Source: Oscillospiraceae bacterium
Lineage (GTDB): Bacteria; Bacillota_A; Clostridia; Oscillospirales; Oscillospiraceae
DNA: 64,000 bases
Reading direction: 5' to 3'
Assembly (NCBI GenBank): GCA_017939025.1
Contig: JAGBAI010000042.1
Coordinates: 62,001-126,000, forward strand
The translations under genes and the position numbers were made by a program. Below the pieces are notes generated by a model that searched no databases, was not told the DNA's origin, and saw only the letters and a program-made list of their open reading frames with translations. Below, piece by piece: positions 35,170-43,124 of the stretch (position 1 is the stretch's first letter; each line of letters opens with the position of its first letter).

Positions 35170-35553
35170 TGCGGTGAATGTACTTTTCTTGGTCGCCAAG
35201 AAAAGTACCAAAAGAAGGCGACTTAAGGAGGCGCTTCGCAAAAGGCGCCCTCCTTAAGAATCCTCCCGCCGCATCGCCGACCAGCGTCCAAAAATGTCCC
35301 GATTTTTGAACGCTTAATGCTCAAAAGCTTACAGATTTTTTCGCGGTAGCGTGCCGAAAATCGGAACATTTTCGGCATACGGATGGCAATGCGGCGGGGA
35401 TTTCCAAAGGGTGGTGCTCCGCGCAGCGAATCAAGATGAATATGATTGCCGGTGGCAATCATACTATAATTTACGTCTTTTGCGAAGCGCCCCTTAAGCT
35501 GACTTCTTTGGTTAGTCTTTCTTGTTCAGCGACAAGAAAGTAACACTACCGCA
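35170..35553. mobile_element. MITE-like element with ~75-bp inverted ends
   Basis: The left end (35170-35244) and right end (35477-35553) are imperfect inverted repeats. Both begin TGCGGT, then TACTTT/TACTTTT, and both end GCGCTTCGCAAAAG. The left end contains its own hairpin (TACTTTTCTTGG/CCAAGAAAAGTA). The ~230-bp core has further inverted segments and no reading frame of note. No transposase is present, so it would need one in trans. It occupies most of the 646-bp gap between the binding-protein gene and the response-regulator gene. A GC hairpin at 35106-35130 lies just outside. Confidence 0.65.
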
Positions 35554-35592
35554 GTATGTATGTGCGAAAAAGTATATTTTTCTGCCATTGCC

Positions 35593-36867
35593 CTATCTTT
35601 TCTCCCCGGAGGAATGGGCCTTTCGGTATTCCTGAGGTGTCATGCCCGTGGCTCGTTTGAAGGCTTTGGAAAAGTAAGAGAAATTGTCATAGCCCACCTT
35701 GGAAGCGATCAGGCTCACCGTCAGGCGGGAGTGCTTCAGCAGCCGCTGCGCCTGCTGCATCCGTTCTGCCATGACATACTCCTTAAAGGTACAGCCGGCA
35801 TATTTATGGAACATTTTGGAAAAATACTCCTCGTTTAAATGAACCATCTCCGCCACTTCTGTCCGGGAGATATCCTGGCCCAGATTTTCCCGGATGTAGG
35901 TCTGCGCCTCCTGGATCCGCTGGGCCGTGGCATCCACATCCGCGTCCCGGCGCACGATGCCGGTATAGACTCCCGGTACCCTGTCGGTCAGCTCCCGCAG
36001 CCGCAGCCGCAGCTCGCGCAGCTCCGGTATGCCCAGAGAAGTCCATTCCTGTTCCAGCGCATAAAGGCAAATGGAAAAATCCATATGTTCCTCCACAAAG
36101 CGGTACAGTTCTTCCAGAACCTGCCGCCATTTTTCATCGGTGAGAGCACCGCTTTCCGTGGTGACCAGCAGCATAAATTCCGCCACGCCTTCTCCGGCAA
36201 ACAGGATCCGGCCCTTTTCCGCCTGCAGCAGCTCCTCCAGTACATTGCGGAAAACCACCTGCAATAGTGTCCGGCTCCAGGTGTTCCCTGCCGGGAATTT
36301 CTGCACCCGCAGCGCCGCCATACGAAAACCGCATTGGAGGTATTCGACCTCCAGCAGATGCCCCAGCTGGGAAAACAGCTCCGCCACATCCCCATCCGCG
36401 TTCTCCCGTGCCTTGACCGTCATCAGGCCAAAGAGCCGGTCCCGCTGCTGAATAAATTTTTTCCTGCTTTTCTTCAGAGTTTCAATGTGGATATTGCTGC
36501 GCACCTGCTGGGCTGCGGATACCAGCACCCGCTCGACTTCCGAGAGTCGGGCCGGCTGCAAAATGTAGTCAAAGCCCCCAAGGGCCATGGCCTCCTTCAC
36601 ATAGCCGAATTCCGCATGGGATGTCAGAAACACGCCCACCAGATTCGGAAACCGGCCTCTGGTCCAGCGGAACAGCTCCAGACCATTTTCCTCGGGCATC
36701 TCAATGTCTGTCAGAAGGATATCAATGTCATAATTCAGCAGGATCAGCTTGGCCTCCCCGGCACTGCCGACGGTGAAGACCCGAGAAAAGCCCAGCCTTT
36801 CCCAGTCGATTCCCCGTTCCAGTCCCCGCAGGACTGCCGCCTGGTCATCCACGATCAGAATATTCAC
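35593..36867 (-). CDS. AraC-type response regulator (YesN family)
   Basis: This 424-residue regulator has a receiver domain with acidic pocket NILIVDDQ and phospho-acceptor Asp in LLTDIEMPEENGLELF (near residue 54). A middle linker of ~200 residues leads to a C-terminal AraC double helix-turn-helix (SRTEVAEMVHLNEEYFSKMF and TVSLIASKVGYDNFSYFSKA). It starts with GTG that overlaps the sensor kinase stop codon by 4 bp. With the adjacent kinase it probably controls the importer/GH31 operon, which it faces across the MITE. Confidence 0.93.
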   Translation of the reverse strand: MNILIVDDQAAVLRGLERGIDWERLGFSRVFTVGSAGEAKLILLNYDIDILLTDIEMPEENGLELFRWTRGRFPNLVGVFLTSHAEFGYVKEAMALGGFDYILQPARLSEVERVLVSAAQQVRSNIHIETLKKSRKKFIQQRDRLFGLMTVKARENADGDVAELFSQLGHLLEVEYLQCGFRMAALRVQKFPAGNTWSRTLLQVVFRNVLEELLQAEKGRILFAGEGVAEFMLLVTTESGALTDEKWRQVLEELYRFVEEHMDFSICLYALEQEWTSLGIPELRELRLRLRELTDRVPGVYTGIVRRDADVDATAQRIQEAQTYIRENLGQDISRTEVAEMVHLNEEYFSKMFHKYAGCTFKEYVMAERMQQAQRLLKHSRLTVSLIASKVGYDNFSYFSKAFKRATGMTPQEYRKAHSSGEKR

Positions 36868-38561
36868 AGATTTTCTTCCTCCTTCCAGGGCAGGATCAGA
36901 TTGCTGACCGCACCGTTGTCGTTATAGAAGTTATACTGGGCCAGACCGCCGTATAGCAGCGCACAGCGGCGCTGTAGATTTTTAATACCCACGCCGGGGC
37001 CGTCCCGTTCCGGATCATCGTTGATGCACTCCAGCACTTCATCAGGATACCCCTGACCGTTATCCCGGACACTGATATCCAGATAAGCACCTTCCTCTGT
37101 CTCCAGCTCCTGAACATCCACCCACATACGCAGATTTTTCTGAGCACTGCCGGTTTTGGCATATTTGAAGCTGTTTTCCAGGAATGTCTGGATACACAGA
37201 ACAGGAATCTGCCAGTTTCGGTCAGTATTTCGGATATTCCACTGGATCTCAAAGGTTCTGTCTGTCATCCGGGCCTGAAGTTGGGTATAGTTTTTCACAA
37301 AAGCCACCTCTTCACCCAAAGGAACCAGCTCCCGTTCCGCCTGGAGCAGGTAACGCATATGCTCTGACAGGCTGATGATCACATCCTGGGTGCTGCTCCA
37401 ATCCTTCTCCATCACCATGGCATTTAGGGTCTTGAGGCCGTTCAAATAAAAATGAGGCTTTAACTGTAACTGCAAAAACCGCATTTGGGTCTGCTGCTTT
37501 TCCAGCATGTGCTCATAGGTCAGGATCTTCTGTTTCTGGATCTCTCCCACCATGGTTTCCAGGGCATCGTTGACCCGCTGGATCTCCTCGTAATCGGCAC
37601 TTTCCACCTTGGCTTCCCACTGGCCGTCCCGAACCTGATCCATGGTCTGTACCAGCCGCCGCAGGGGAACCACCATGGATTCCTGTATTTTTCTGTGAAT
37701 CACCATCAGTCCCGCGATCATGGCCGCGGTCACCATCAGCAGCATCAGCTGTCCCGGACTCATGTAAAAGAACAGATTCACCGGAACCTCCATGCACAGC
37801 CACAGATCCGCATTTCCGATGCGGTAGGCAGAGATATGTCTTCCGCCATAGCGGCGGGAATAGTATTCCGAAGCCGCTTCCAGTTCCTCCATCAGCTCCT
37901 GTTCCCACGCATTCTTTCCGTGGCCCAAAGCGCCGCCGGTCTCTATGAAAAACAGTTCACAGCCCTCAGGCACTTTTTCCAGAATCGCATGCTCCATGGC
38001 GGACAGGTTATAGATCAGGCACAGGGCCACATTCCCCTTCTTTACCGGCAGCAGACCATATTCTGTTCCGTTAGCCACCGCATAACGCCATTTCCGTCCC
38101 ATATTTTTTTCCTGAAGGAGTTCCTTAATGATGACCCGCAGCTCGTAAACATCGTCGTTGTCCACCACTTCCTGGTTCACAAAATACCGGTTGCTCTGTC
38201 CATTGTTGTACAGCAGAAAATGACCATGGAGATAGTCCTCCAGCAGCAACCGGACTTTCAGAGCTTCGTTCAGGTCATAGGAATGGCTGAATCGTTCCAG
38301 ATCTGACAGTTCACCGGACAGGGCCCTGAAATCCCCGTTGTTTTCCGAAATATCATACAGGGTAAAATTGATCCGCAGCATATCGGAATGGACACTGTCT
38401 GCCGTATTTTCCAGAACCTGAGACTCCTGCTGCCGCTTTGCCATCTGATAGCTTCGGATCAGATACCAGTCCATGCAGGTCATCAGGATCAGCAGCAGCG
38501 CAGAAAAGAACAAAAACGAACCGGTCAGCAAATTACTGAGGGATTTGTGCGGTTTTCCCAT
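36864..38561 (-). CDS. Sensor histidine kinase (YesM family)
   Basis: This 565-residue sensor has an N-terminal membrane helix, a ~270-residue extracellular domain, a second helix (LMLLMVTAAMIAGLMVI) and a HAMP linker. The His_kinase domain has the phospho-acceptor in LKPHFYLNGLKTLNAM, and the HATPase boxes are NSFKYAK, VRDNGQGYPDE and GPGVGIKNLQRRC. It senses an outside signal, probably a sugar or binding protein, and phosphorylates the downstream regulator. The ATG at 38561 has AGGAGG nine bases upstream; an in-frame ATG 90 bp earlier lacks a site. Confidence 0.92.
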   Translation of the reverse strand: MGKPHKSLSNLLTGSFLFFSALLLILMTCMDWYLIRSYQMAKRQQESQVLENTADSVHSDMLRINFTLYDISENNGDFRALSGELSDLERFSHSYDLNEALKVRLLLEDYLHGHFLLYNNGQSNRYFVNQEVVDNDDVYELRVIIKELLQEKNMGRKWRYAVANGTEYGLLPVKKGNVALCLIYNLSAMEHAILEKVPEGCELFFIETGGALGHGKNAWEQELMEELEAASEYYSRRYGGRHISAYRIGNADLWLCMEVPVNLFFYMSPGQLMLLMVTAAMIAGLMVIHRKIQESMVVPLRRLVQTMDQVRDGQWEAKVESADYEEIQRVNDALETMVGEIQKQKILTYEHMLEKQQTQMRFLQLQLKPHFYLNGLKTLNAMVMEKDWSSTQDVIISLSEHMRYLLQAERELVPLGEEVAFVKNYTQLQARMTDRTFEIQWNIRNTDRNWQIPVLCIQTFLENSFKYAKTGSAQKNLRMWVDVQELETEEGAYLDISVRDNGQGYPDEVLECINDDPERDGPGVGIKNLQRRCALLYGGLAQYNFYNDNGAVSNLILPWKEEENL

Positions 38562-38693
38562 AGCATAACGCCTCCTGTGCCTTCTGTCATTTCTATTGGG
38601 GTTACCTATACTATAAAGAATGCCGCAGCCGGTGTCAAATCCATTTTTCACGGATATGCAATCTAACTTGGCTCTGGAAAACAGGCCCTCCCC

Positions 38694-38801
38694 ATGAAGC
38701 AGATATATCCCGTGCGAACCGCGGAATTTGAGCGGGTCAACCGGATTGCTATATGGCAGGTGCAGGCAGCGGGGTACATAGCAGCCATCACAGTCTTATA
38801 A
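38694..38801 (+). other. Tiny open frame, possibly a gene remnant
   Basis: A 35-codon frame beginning MKQIYPVRTAEFERVN and ending TAA is followed 14 bp later by a terminator-like hairpin. There is no ribosome binding site, and I do not recognise the sequence. It may be the stump of a lost gene. Confidence 0.2.
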
Positions 38802-38815
38802 AAATCCGAACAAAT

Positions 38816-38853
38816 AAGCGCCAGTTGCAGATAAACCGCTTCTGGCGCTTTTG
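38816..38853 (+). terminator. Terminator-like hairpin
   Basis: AAGCGCCAG (38816-38824) pairs with CTGGCGCTT (38842-38850) around a 17-nt loop and is followed by TTGTC. It sits after the tiny frame at 38694. Confidence 0.5.
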
Positions 38854-38870
38854 TCAATAAATGTGGTCAT

Positions 38871-38969
38871 ACTGATTCTCAATTAAAAACTTTAATTCGC
38901 AGGAATTGAAGTTTTTGATATAAAAATCCTATGAGACGGTAGTATGTGATTTTTATTTTCAAAATCAGA
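38871..38969. repeat. Two-hairpin repeat, copy A
   Basis: This 99-bp unit aligns along its length with 57754-57855. The first hairpin pairs 38885-38898 with 38903-38916. The second pairs TGATTTT with AAAATCA around 38947-38967. Between the copies the first stem keeps pairing while two base pairs change (ATTC/GAAT here, AGCC/GGCT there). Its right end supplies the stop codon of the truncated gene at 38965-39159. Confidence 0.65.
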
Positions 38970-39159
38970 TAATATCCCGGAAGTAGGTATTGTATAACTT
39001 TTCCAGCTTTTTGTCCTCAGGACCGGTGACCACCGCAATCACAGCAGTACCGGCTTTCTGGAGGGATGCAATCATTCTCTGAGCAACGGTAATACTGCCG
39101 CACAGTGTCCCAGGGGCACTGCCGCACCCTGCCGTGATAAGTACCGCACCGATTGCCAT
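38965..39159 (-). pseudogene. 5' fragment of a MobA/MocA-like nucleotidyltransferase
   Basis: The 64-codon frame starts MAIGAVLITAG and continues SITVAQRMIASLQKAGTAVI, closely parallel to residues 1-60 of the intact protein at 50287 (MQIGALIVAAG, SISVAQRVIATLSQSGVSKI). The nucleotide-binding loop is altered: GCGSAPGTLCG replaces GMSSRMGEFKP. The frame ends in a TGA that lies inside repeat copy A, so the gene was probably cut by that repeat. A GGAGGTGA site still precedes the ATG at 39159. It is the last gene of the molybdenum operon. A functional small protein cannot be excluded. Confidence 0.65.
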
Positions 39160-39355
39160 GTTGGTCACCTCCAAAACGCAAAAAGAAGGGATTCCTGCGA
39201 ATCCCTCCCCAAAACTGTTGATGTTATCTGTGGGGAAGGCTTTTGCCGTTTTCATCTTCCTCATGTAGACATCTGTTATTATATTCTAAAAATCACCGTA
39301 CGCAAGTTGACCGAAGTGCTTCTGTGTGAAACCACACGAAAACAAACCATTTTGT

Positions 39356-40564
39356 TTAAAGCTGAATAATATGCCGTTTGCCTAAGTACATCGGGCGGTC
39401 AGAATATCGGCAAAGAGATGTATGCACCTCCATCGAAAAATCGGGATACAGTGCTTTTGCTGCATAGAAAATCTGCATTTCTATCGCTTCATCAAGTGTC
39501 CGCGCTTCGATGATCAGCTTTCCATCGAAAGAAACCCGGTAGTCCACCAGTCCGGCAATGCCAAAGAGGGTGCTGTCCAGGTCTTCTATCGAAATCTTCC
39601 CTTCCCGACGGGAAACTGTGTCCAGCCGTTTGGTAACACCGCCACACCTGCATGGCGGCAAGAGCCGGGTACGATCCCCTGTTCGGTAGCGGATCAGTGG
39701 CATGGCCTCAGCACCAATGGTGGTGATAACCAGTTCCCCATATTCCCCATCGGGAAGCACTGTTCCCTGTTCGTCGATGATCTCCGGGATGATATGGTTC
39801 TCCCGAAGGTGCATTCCCGCAAAAGCCGGGCAGGTCACCGCACCGCCAAGGCCGCATTCCCGGCTTCCGTAATGGGGATAGAGCCTGCTTCCCAACAGGG
39901 CTTCCAGTTCCTCCATCACGCCCTTCGGGCAGGCATCCCCGGAAACCAGGGCTCTTTTGATTGGGAAATCCTCCCCGTACATCCGGACGAGGCTCAGCAG
40001 CGTCACAGGGAATCCGATATAGGTTTCCGGCTGTTTTTCTTTAACCAATGCGGTCATTTCTCCCCAGGTCTGACCGAATCCAGCTTTGATAGGGATTGCA
40101 CCCAGCCGCGTTACTGCCTGGGCAATCAGATCACCCAAGCCAAAGGGGCCTGTAAACGGAAATGCGATAAGACATTTTTCTCCGGGAGAAAGCATCTCCG
40201 AAATACCTGCGGCGAAAAAGCCCACAGTATGCTCCGTGTCATTGGCCGTATAAAACACCCGCTTGGCTGGCCCTGTGGTACCGGAAGTGGCGCCGGAAAT
40301 CACCCGGCTCACCTCTGATTGAGAAGTAAGCAGGAATTTCCCCGGATTCTCTGACAGCATTTGGGCTGTGGTAAAGGGCAGCTTCTGTAAATCAGAAAGA
40401 GAATCCAGTTTTTCCGGATAGTCCTTATAAAACCCGCCTCTTGCTTTCAGCTTTGCCAAAACTTCATTGAGCCGCCGCAGCTGCAATTCTTCCAAGGCCT
40501 CCCGGGTTAATTGCGGGAGGCCTTCAGTTGTTTCAATCCAGTCTTCTAAATTCGTTCGTTTCAT
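39356..40564 (-). CDS. PaaK-like AMP-forming adenylating enzyme (DVU_1553-type)
   Basis: This 402-residue ANL-superfamily protein has the phosphate-binding loop SGATSGTTGPAKRV near residue 90, HYGSRECGLGG near 235 and the C-terminal RYRTGDRTRLLPPC segment. Like phenylacetate-CoA ligases it should adenylate a carboxylate, with or without CoA transfer. It is shorter than aryl-CoA ligases of the PaaK type, which are usually about 430 residues or more. It overlaps the TrsS-like gene by 4 bp. From memory it corresponds to the 'DVU_1553 family AMP-dependent CoA ligase' beside Mop-type hydroxylases. The acid substrate is unknown. Confidence 0.85.
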   Translation of the reverse strand: MKRTNLEDWIETTEGLPQLTREALEELQLRRLNEVLAKLKARGGFYKDYPEKLDSLSDLQKLPFTTAQMLSENPGKFLLTSQSEVSRVISGATSGTTGPAKRVFYTANDTEHTVGFFAAGISEMLSPGEKCLIAFPFTGPFGLGDLIAQAVTRLGAIPIKAGFGQTWGEMTALVKEKQPETYIGFPVTLLSLVRMYGEDFPIKRALVSGDACPKGVMEELEALLGSRLYPHYGSRECGLGGAVTCPAFAGMHLRENHIIPEIIDEQGTVLPDGEYGELVITTIGAEAMPLIRYRTGDRTRLLPPCRCGGVTKRLDTVSRREGKISIEDLDSTLFGIAGLVDYRVSFDGKLIIEARTLDEAIEMQIFYAAKALYPDFSMEVHTSLCRYSDRPMYLGKRHIIQL

Positions 40565-41877
40565 TTGCGATATAAGGCCCGTCCGTGGATATCTGTCAGA
40601 TTATACGCGCAGAAGGGAACCATACCCTTGTCTGTATCCACCTCACAGATATAGCACCGGCGCAGCCGATCCAAGTCCAAATTGTAAGCATCCTGGAACA
40701 CCATACCGGACACTGTAAAAGTATTCTCTACCGTCTGCTGCAAAAACGCATCCAGAGAAGAGGTCGCTTCATCTCCGTCACAGCCAGCTGCCTTACCACT
40801 CCATTGCTGGGACACAAAATCCCGGGCATCACTGGACTTGACACAGCAGCATTGGCTCCGCCGCCGGGGCAATGCTTTCAACGTGCCGTCTTTTTTACGC
40901 ATGTAGCTGGCGTGGAAAGAGCAATAGGGACTTTCCGCACCGCCGCCGCCAAAGTCAGCCGCTTTCATAATGCCGTCCATCTGGTTTTCAATCCGCCGCA
41001 GAACCGCAGGGATGGTCAGCCGGATCTCCGGCGCTTCCAGACCACAGCGGCCAAAGTAAGAAATGGGCTGAATATGCACGCCCCGGATATGCGGTGCCCG
41101 GCTCAGAGCGAAGCGCAGAATATCTCCCAAAGCATGATCGTTGACTCCGGGCGCAACTGTCGGTACCAGTACCACAGGCAAACCTGCTGCCTTGCAATTG
41201 TCGATGGCTTTGATTTTCAACTCTGCCAGAGGCGCACCCCGAAGGGTTCGGTAAATGTCATCATCCAGGCCGTCAAACTGCAAAAATGCCACACTGACAT
41301 CGGCCTTCACCAGATGCTCCGCGTACCCCTCCTCCTGAGCAATCCGAACACCGTTGGTATTCAACTGGAAAAAGGTAAATCCCTTCTGCTTGCCAAGGGC
41401 AATGATCTTGTCCAGATCATCGCGCATGGTGGGCTCACCACCGGAAAGCTGGATATTGAAGGGCCCTCCCCGCTCCATCAGCAGATCATACTGCTTGCCG
41501 ATTTCTTCCAGCGACAGGTCAAAGGGCTTTTGCTCACCTGCGGAAGCAAAGCAGACGGGGCATTTCAAATTGCAGCAGTTGGTCAGCTCCAGCAGTACAC
41601 AGCAGCCGTCCCGTTCGTGACTCTGGCACAGGCCGCAGTCATACGGGCAGCCCTTTTCCACTTCCACTGCCCGGACAGGCGTGACCTTGCCGCCTGCGTC
41701 ATTGGCGGCCCAGCCTAAGTAGCTTTCCAGATCCCCCTCCCAGATAAGGGTTCTGAAGCTGCCATGCTCCCAGCAGCGCTTTTCCATATAAATATTGCCG
41801 TCTTCCCCCAGGGCTTTCACCGCCGGGATCTTGGCCAGACAGACTGGGCAGACGGATTGGGTTCTTCCGATTTCCAT
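40561..41877 (-). CDS. trsS: Radical SAM protein, TrsS-like
   Basis: This 438-residue protein begins with a zinc-ribbon pair (CPVCLAKIPA, Cys15 and Cys18). A cysteine-rich stretch (CPYDCGLCQSHERDGCC) comes before the radical SAM motif CCNLKCPVC near residues 105-113, and the SAM-binding LSGGEPTMRDDL follows near 145. Further cysteines near the C-terminus include CCCVKSSDARDF. It matches my memory of the TrsS radical SAM (seleno)protein family, named from its link with DVU_1553-1559-like genes. No in-frame UGA is present, so this is a cysteine form. The reaction is unknown. It overlaps the adenylating enzyme gene and abuts the C_GCAxxG_C_C gene. Confidence 0.82.
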   Translation of the reverse strand: MEIGRTQSVCPVCLAKIPAVKALGEDGNIYMEKRCWEHGSFRTLIWEGDLESYLGWAANDAGGKVTPVRAVEVEKGCPYDCGLCQSHERDGCCVLLELTNCCNLKCPVCFASAGEQKPFDLSLEEIGKQYDLLMERGGPFNIQLSGGEPTMRDDLDKIIALGKQKGFTFFQLNTNGVRIAQEEGYAEHLVKADVSVAFLQFDGLDDDIYRTLRGAPLAELKIKAIDNCKAAGLPVVLVPTVAPGVNDHALGDILRFALSRAPHIRGVHIQPISYFGRCGLEAPEIRLTIPAVLRRIENQMDGIMKAADFGGGGAESPYCSFHASYMRKKDGTLKALPRRRSQCCCVKSSDARDFVSQQWSGKAAGCDGDEATSSLDAFLQQTVENTFTVSGMVFQDAYNLDLDRLRRCYICEVDTDKGMVPFCAYNLTDIHGRALYRK

Positions 41878-42303
41878 TTAGATTAGCCCCCGGTTCTCTA
41901 AAATTTCCATACACTTTTCATAAGTGGATGCAATAATATTCGGGCAGTACTGCACCTTCTTGGCAGGATTGGTGCCCACAATATCCCGGCAGTCGATGCC
42001 CATGTACTCCATCTCCATTTCTTCAGTGAACCACTGGGTAAATTCTCCCATGGCCCCCTTGTGGTGGGGGCTGTCGAACTCCGTATCGCCGGGTTTTCCG
42101 GTAAAATAGGAAATCAGGCAGCAGCCTGCCGCCATACAGCCGCAGACATCACCAGAGGAACCGATGCCGCCGTTAAGGCCCTGCATGCAGCGAACCAGAG
42201 CGGGATTTTCCTCCCCGATGGTATCCAGCAGCAAAATGGCCAAAATTTGACCGCAGGCATAGCCATAGCGGCTTAGCTCCATAATTCTCTCTTCCAGATC
42301 CAT
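41878..42303 (-). CDS. C_GCAxxG_C_C family redox protein (DVU_1555-type)
   Basis: This 141-residue protein has the family cysteine pattern GYACGQILA, then CMQGLNGGIGSSGDVCGCMAAGCC, and later Cys in GIDCRDI and YCPNII. The family probably binds an Fe-S cluster or acts in thiol redox, but its role is not known. The ATG at 42303 is chosen because a GGGTGTGA site lies just upstream. The gap to the methyltransferase gene is 4 bp and the gap to trsS is zero, so all are translated together. Confidence 0.83.
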   Translation of the reverse strand: MDLEERIMELSRYGYACGQILAILLLDTIGEENPALVRCMQGLNGGIGSSGDVCGCMAAGCCLISYFTGKPGDTEFDSPHHKGAMGEFTQWFTEEMEMEYMGIDCRDIVGTNPAKKVQYCPNIIASTYEKCMEILENRGLI

Positions 42304-42307
42304 ATGG

Positions 42308-42823
42308 TCACACCCTTTCACAAACGAAGAGTACATAGCTGAATTTCTTTCCTTGCGGCAGACATACATTGTCCTCTTTCCACAGAGCTTCCAGATAGTA
42401 TTCCTTCCACTGTTCTGTCAGGTCTTCCAAATGCCGCACGGCGAAACCGGCCTGACGGCACTGATTCAATAGTGCCACCACATTTTCCGTCACATCGGAA
42501 AATACCAGCTTACCGCCCTTTCGCAGCAGCCGGGATGCTTCCTTCAGGCTGCCCGGAACATCATTGCCCACATAAAAGCTGCACTGGGACAGAATTCCGT
42601 CAAAAAAGCCATCCTGCCAGGGACATTCCAGATAGCTGCCTCTGGTCACATCCTTTCCCCGGGGTTCCAAGTCGATGCCTTCAGCGCTGTAACCCAACGT
42701 TCGCAGGAGCCGGACAGCTTCGCCATCTCCGGCACCCATGTCCAGCCATTTGCTGCCCTTATCCAGAAAACTCAGTTCAATCAGATAGCGGCTGTGCTTC
42801 TCGCCGCCCGGATGGCCCAGCAT
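42308..42823 (-). CDS. SAM-dependent methyltransferase (DVU_1556/TrsM-type)
   Basis: This 171-residue class I methyltransferase has the SAM motif WLDMGAGDGEAVRLL near residues 25-39, the acidic ribose-binding EGIDLEP, and the post-motif LLRKGGKLVFSD. It is short, without a substrate-capping domain. The ATG at 42823 overlaps the stop codon of the upstream redox-protein gene (TGATG), which fixes the start. Its fixed place between a redox protein and a C_GCAxxG_C_C protein suggests it modifies a pathway cofactor or carrier rather than a bulk substrate; this is inference. Confidence 0.82.
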   Translation of the reverse strand: MLGHPGGEKHSRYLIELSFLDKGSKWLDMGAGDGEAVRLLRTLGYSAEGIDLEPRGKDVTRGSYLECPWQDGFFDGILSQCSFYVGNDVPGSLKEASRLLRKGGKLVFSDVTENVVALLNQCRQAGFAVRHLEDLTEQWKEYYLEALWKEDNVCLPQGKKFSYVLFVCERV

Positions 42824-43044
42824 CACTTGTCCTCCAGGGCTTTCTCCACGGAAAGCACCTTGCCCAGGGCCAGTTCCTCCGGAACGTAGACGAAGCCGCA
42901 TTGGGGACATACCGGCAGTTCCACCGGGAAGCCGTTGTCCAGATACATGAATTTCGCCTTACCCTTGTGGAGCTTGACCTTGCACTTCATGCAGGTCAGC
43001 TTTCCCTCCGGGTCTATGGTATAGTAGTTCTTTTCTGTTGCCAT
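42823..43044 (-). CDS. Small CxxC zinc-ribbon redox protein (DVU_1557-type)
   Basis: This 73-residue protein has two CxxC knuckles, CMKC near residue 18 and CPQC near 47, in a rubredoxin- or zinc-ribbon-like layout. It matches from memory the 'DVU_1557 family redox protein'. It could carry electrons or hold a metal or substrate for the neighbouring methyltransferase and radical SAM protein. A GAGGAAAT site precedes the ATG. It is coupled to the methyltransferase gene by a 1-bp stop/start overlap. Confidence 0.8.
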   Translation of the reverse strand: MATEKNYYTIDPEGKLTCMKCKVKLHKGKAKFMYLDNGFPVELPVCPQCGFVYVPEELALGKVLSVEKALEDK

Positions 43045-43069
43045 ATTGATTTCCTCACTTGCAACCTCT

Positions 43070-43109
43070 TGTCATCCTTCGACTACGCTACGCTCCGCTC
43101 AGGATGACA
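43070..43109. repeat. GTCATCCT-type dispersed palindrome
   Basis: TGTCATCCT (43070-43078) pairs with AGGATGACA (43101-43109), and the loop contains further ACGCTACGCTCCGCT self-complementarity. The core GTCATCCTGAGCG, read on the minus strand, is a short palindrome seen between genes in many bacteria (established knowledge). It sits between two genes of the molybdenum operon and is followed by TTTTT on the plus strand. Confidence 0.55.
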
Positions 43110-43124
43110 GGCTTTTTCGTTTAA

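Noticed and set aside
35170..35553. CRISPR array or tRNA cluster suggested by dense inverted sequence
   Set aside because: There are no regularly spaced direct repeats and no cloverleaf. The structure is explained by terminal inverted repeats of a MITE-like element.
40561..41877. Selenocysteine in the TrsS-like protein
   Set aside because: TrsS relatives can be selenoproteins, but the frame has no internal UGA and the cysteine motifs are complete.
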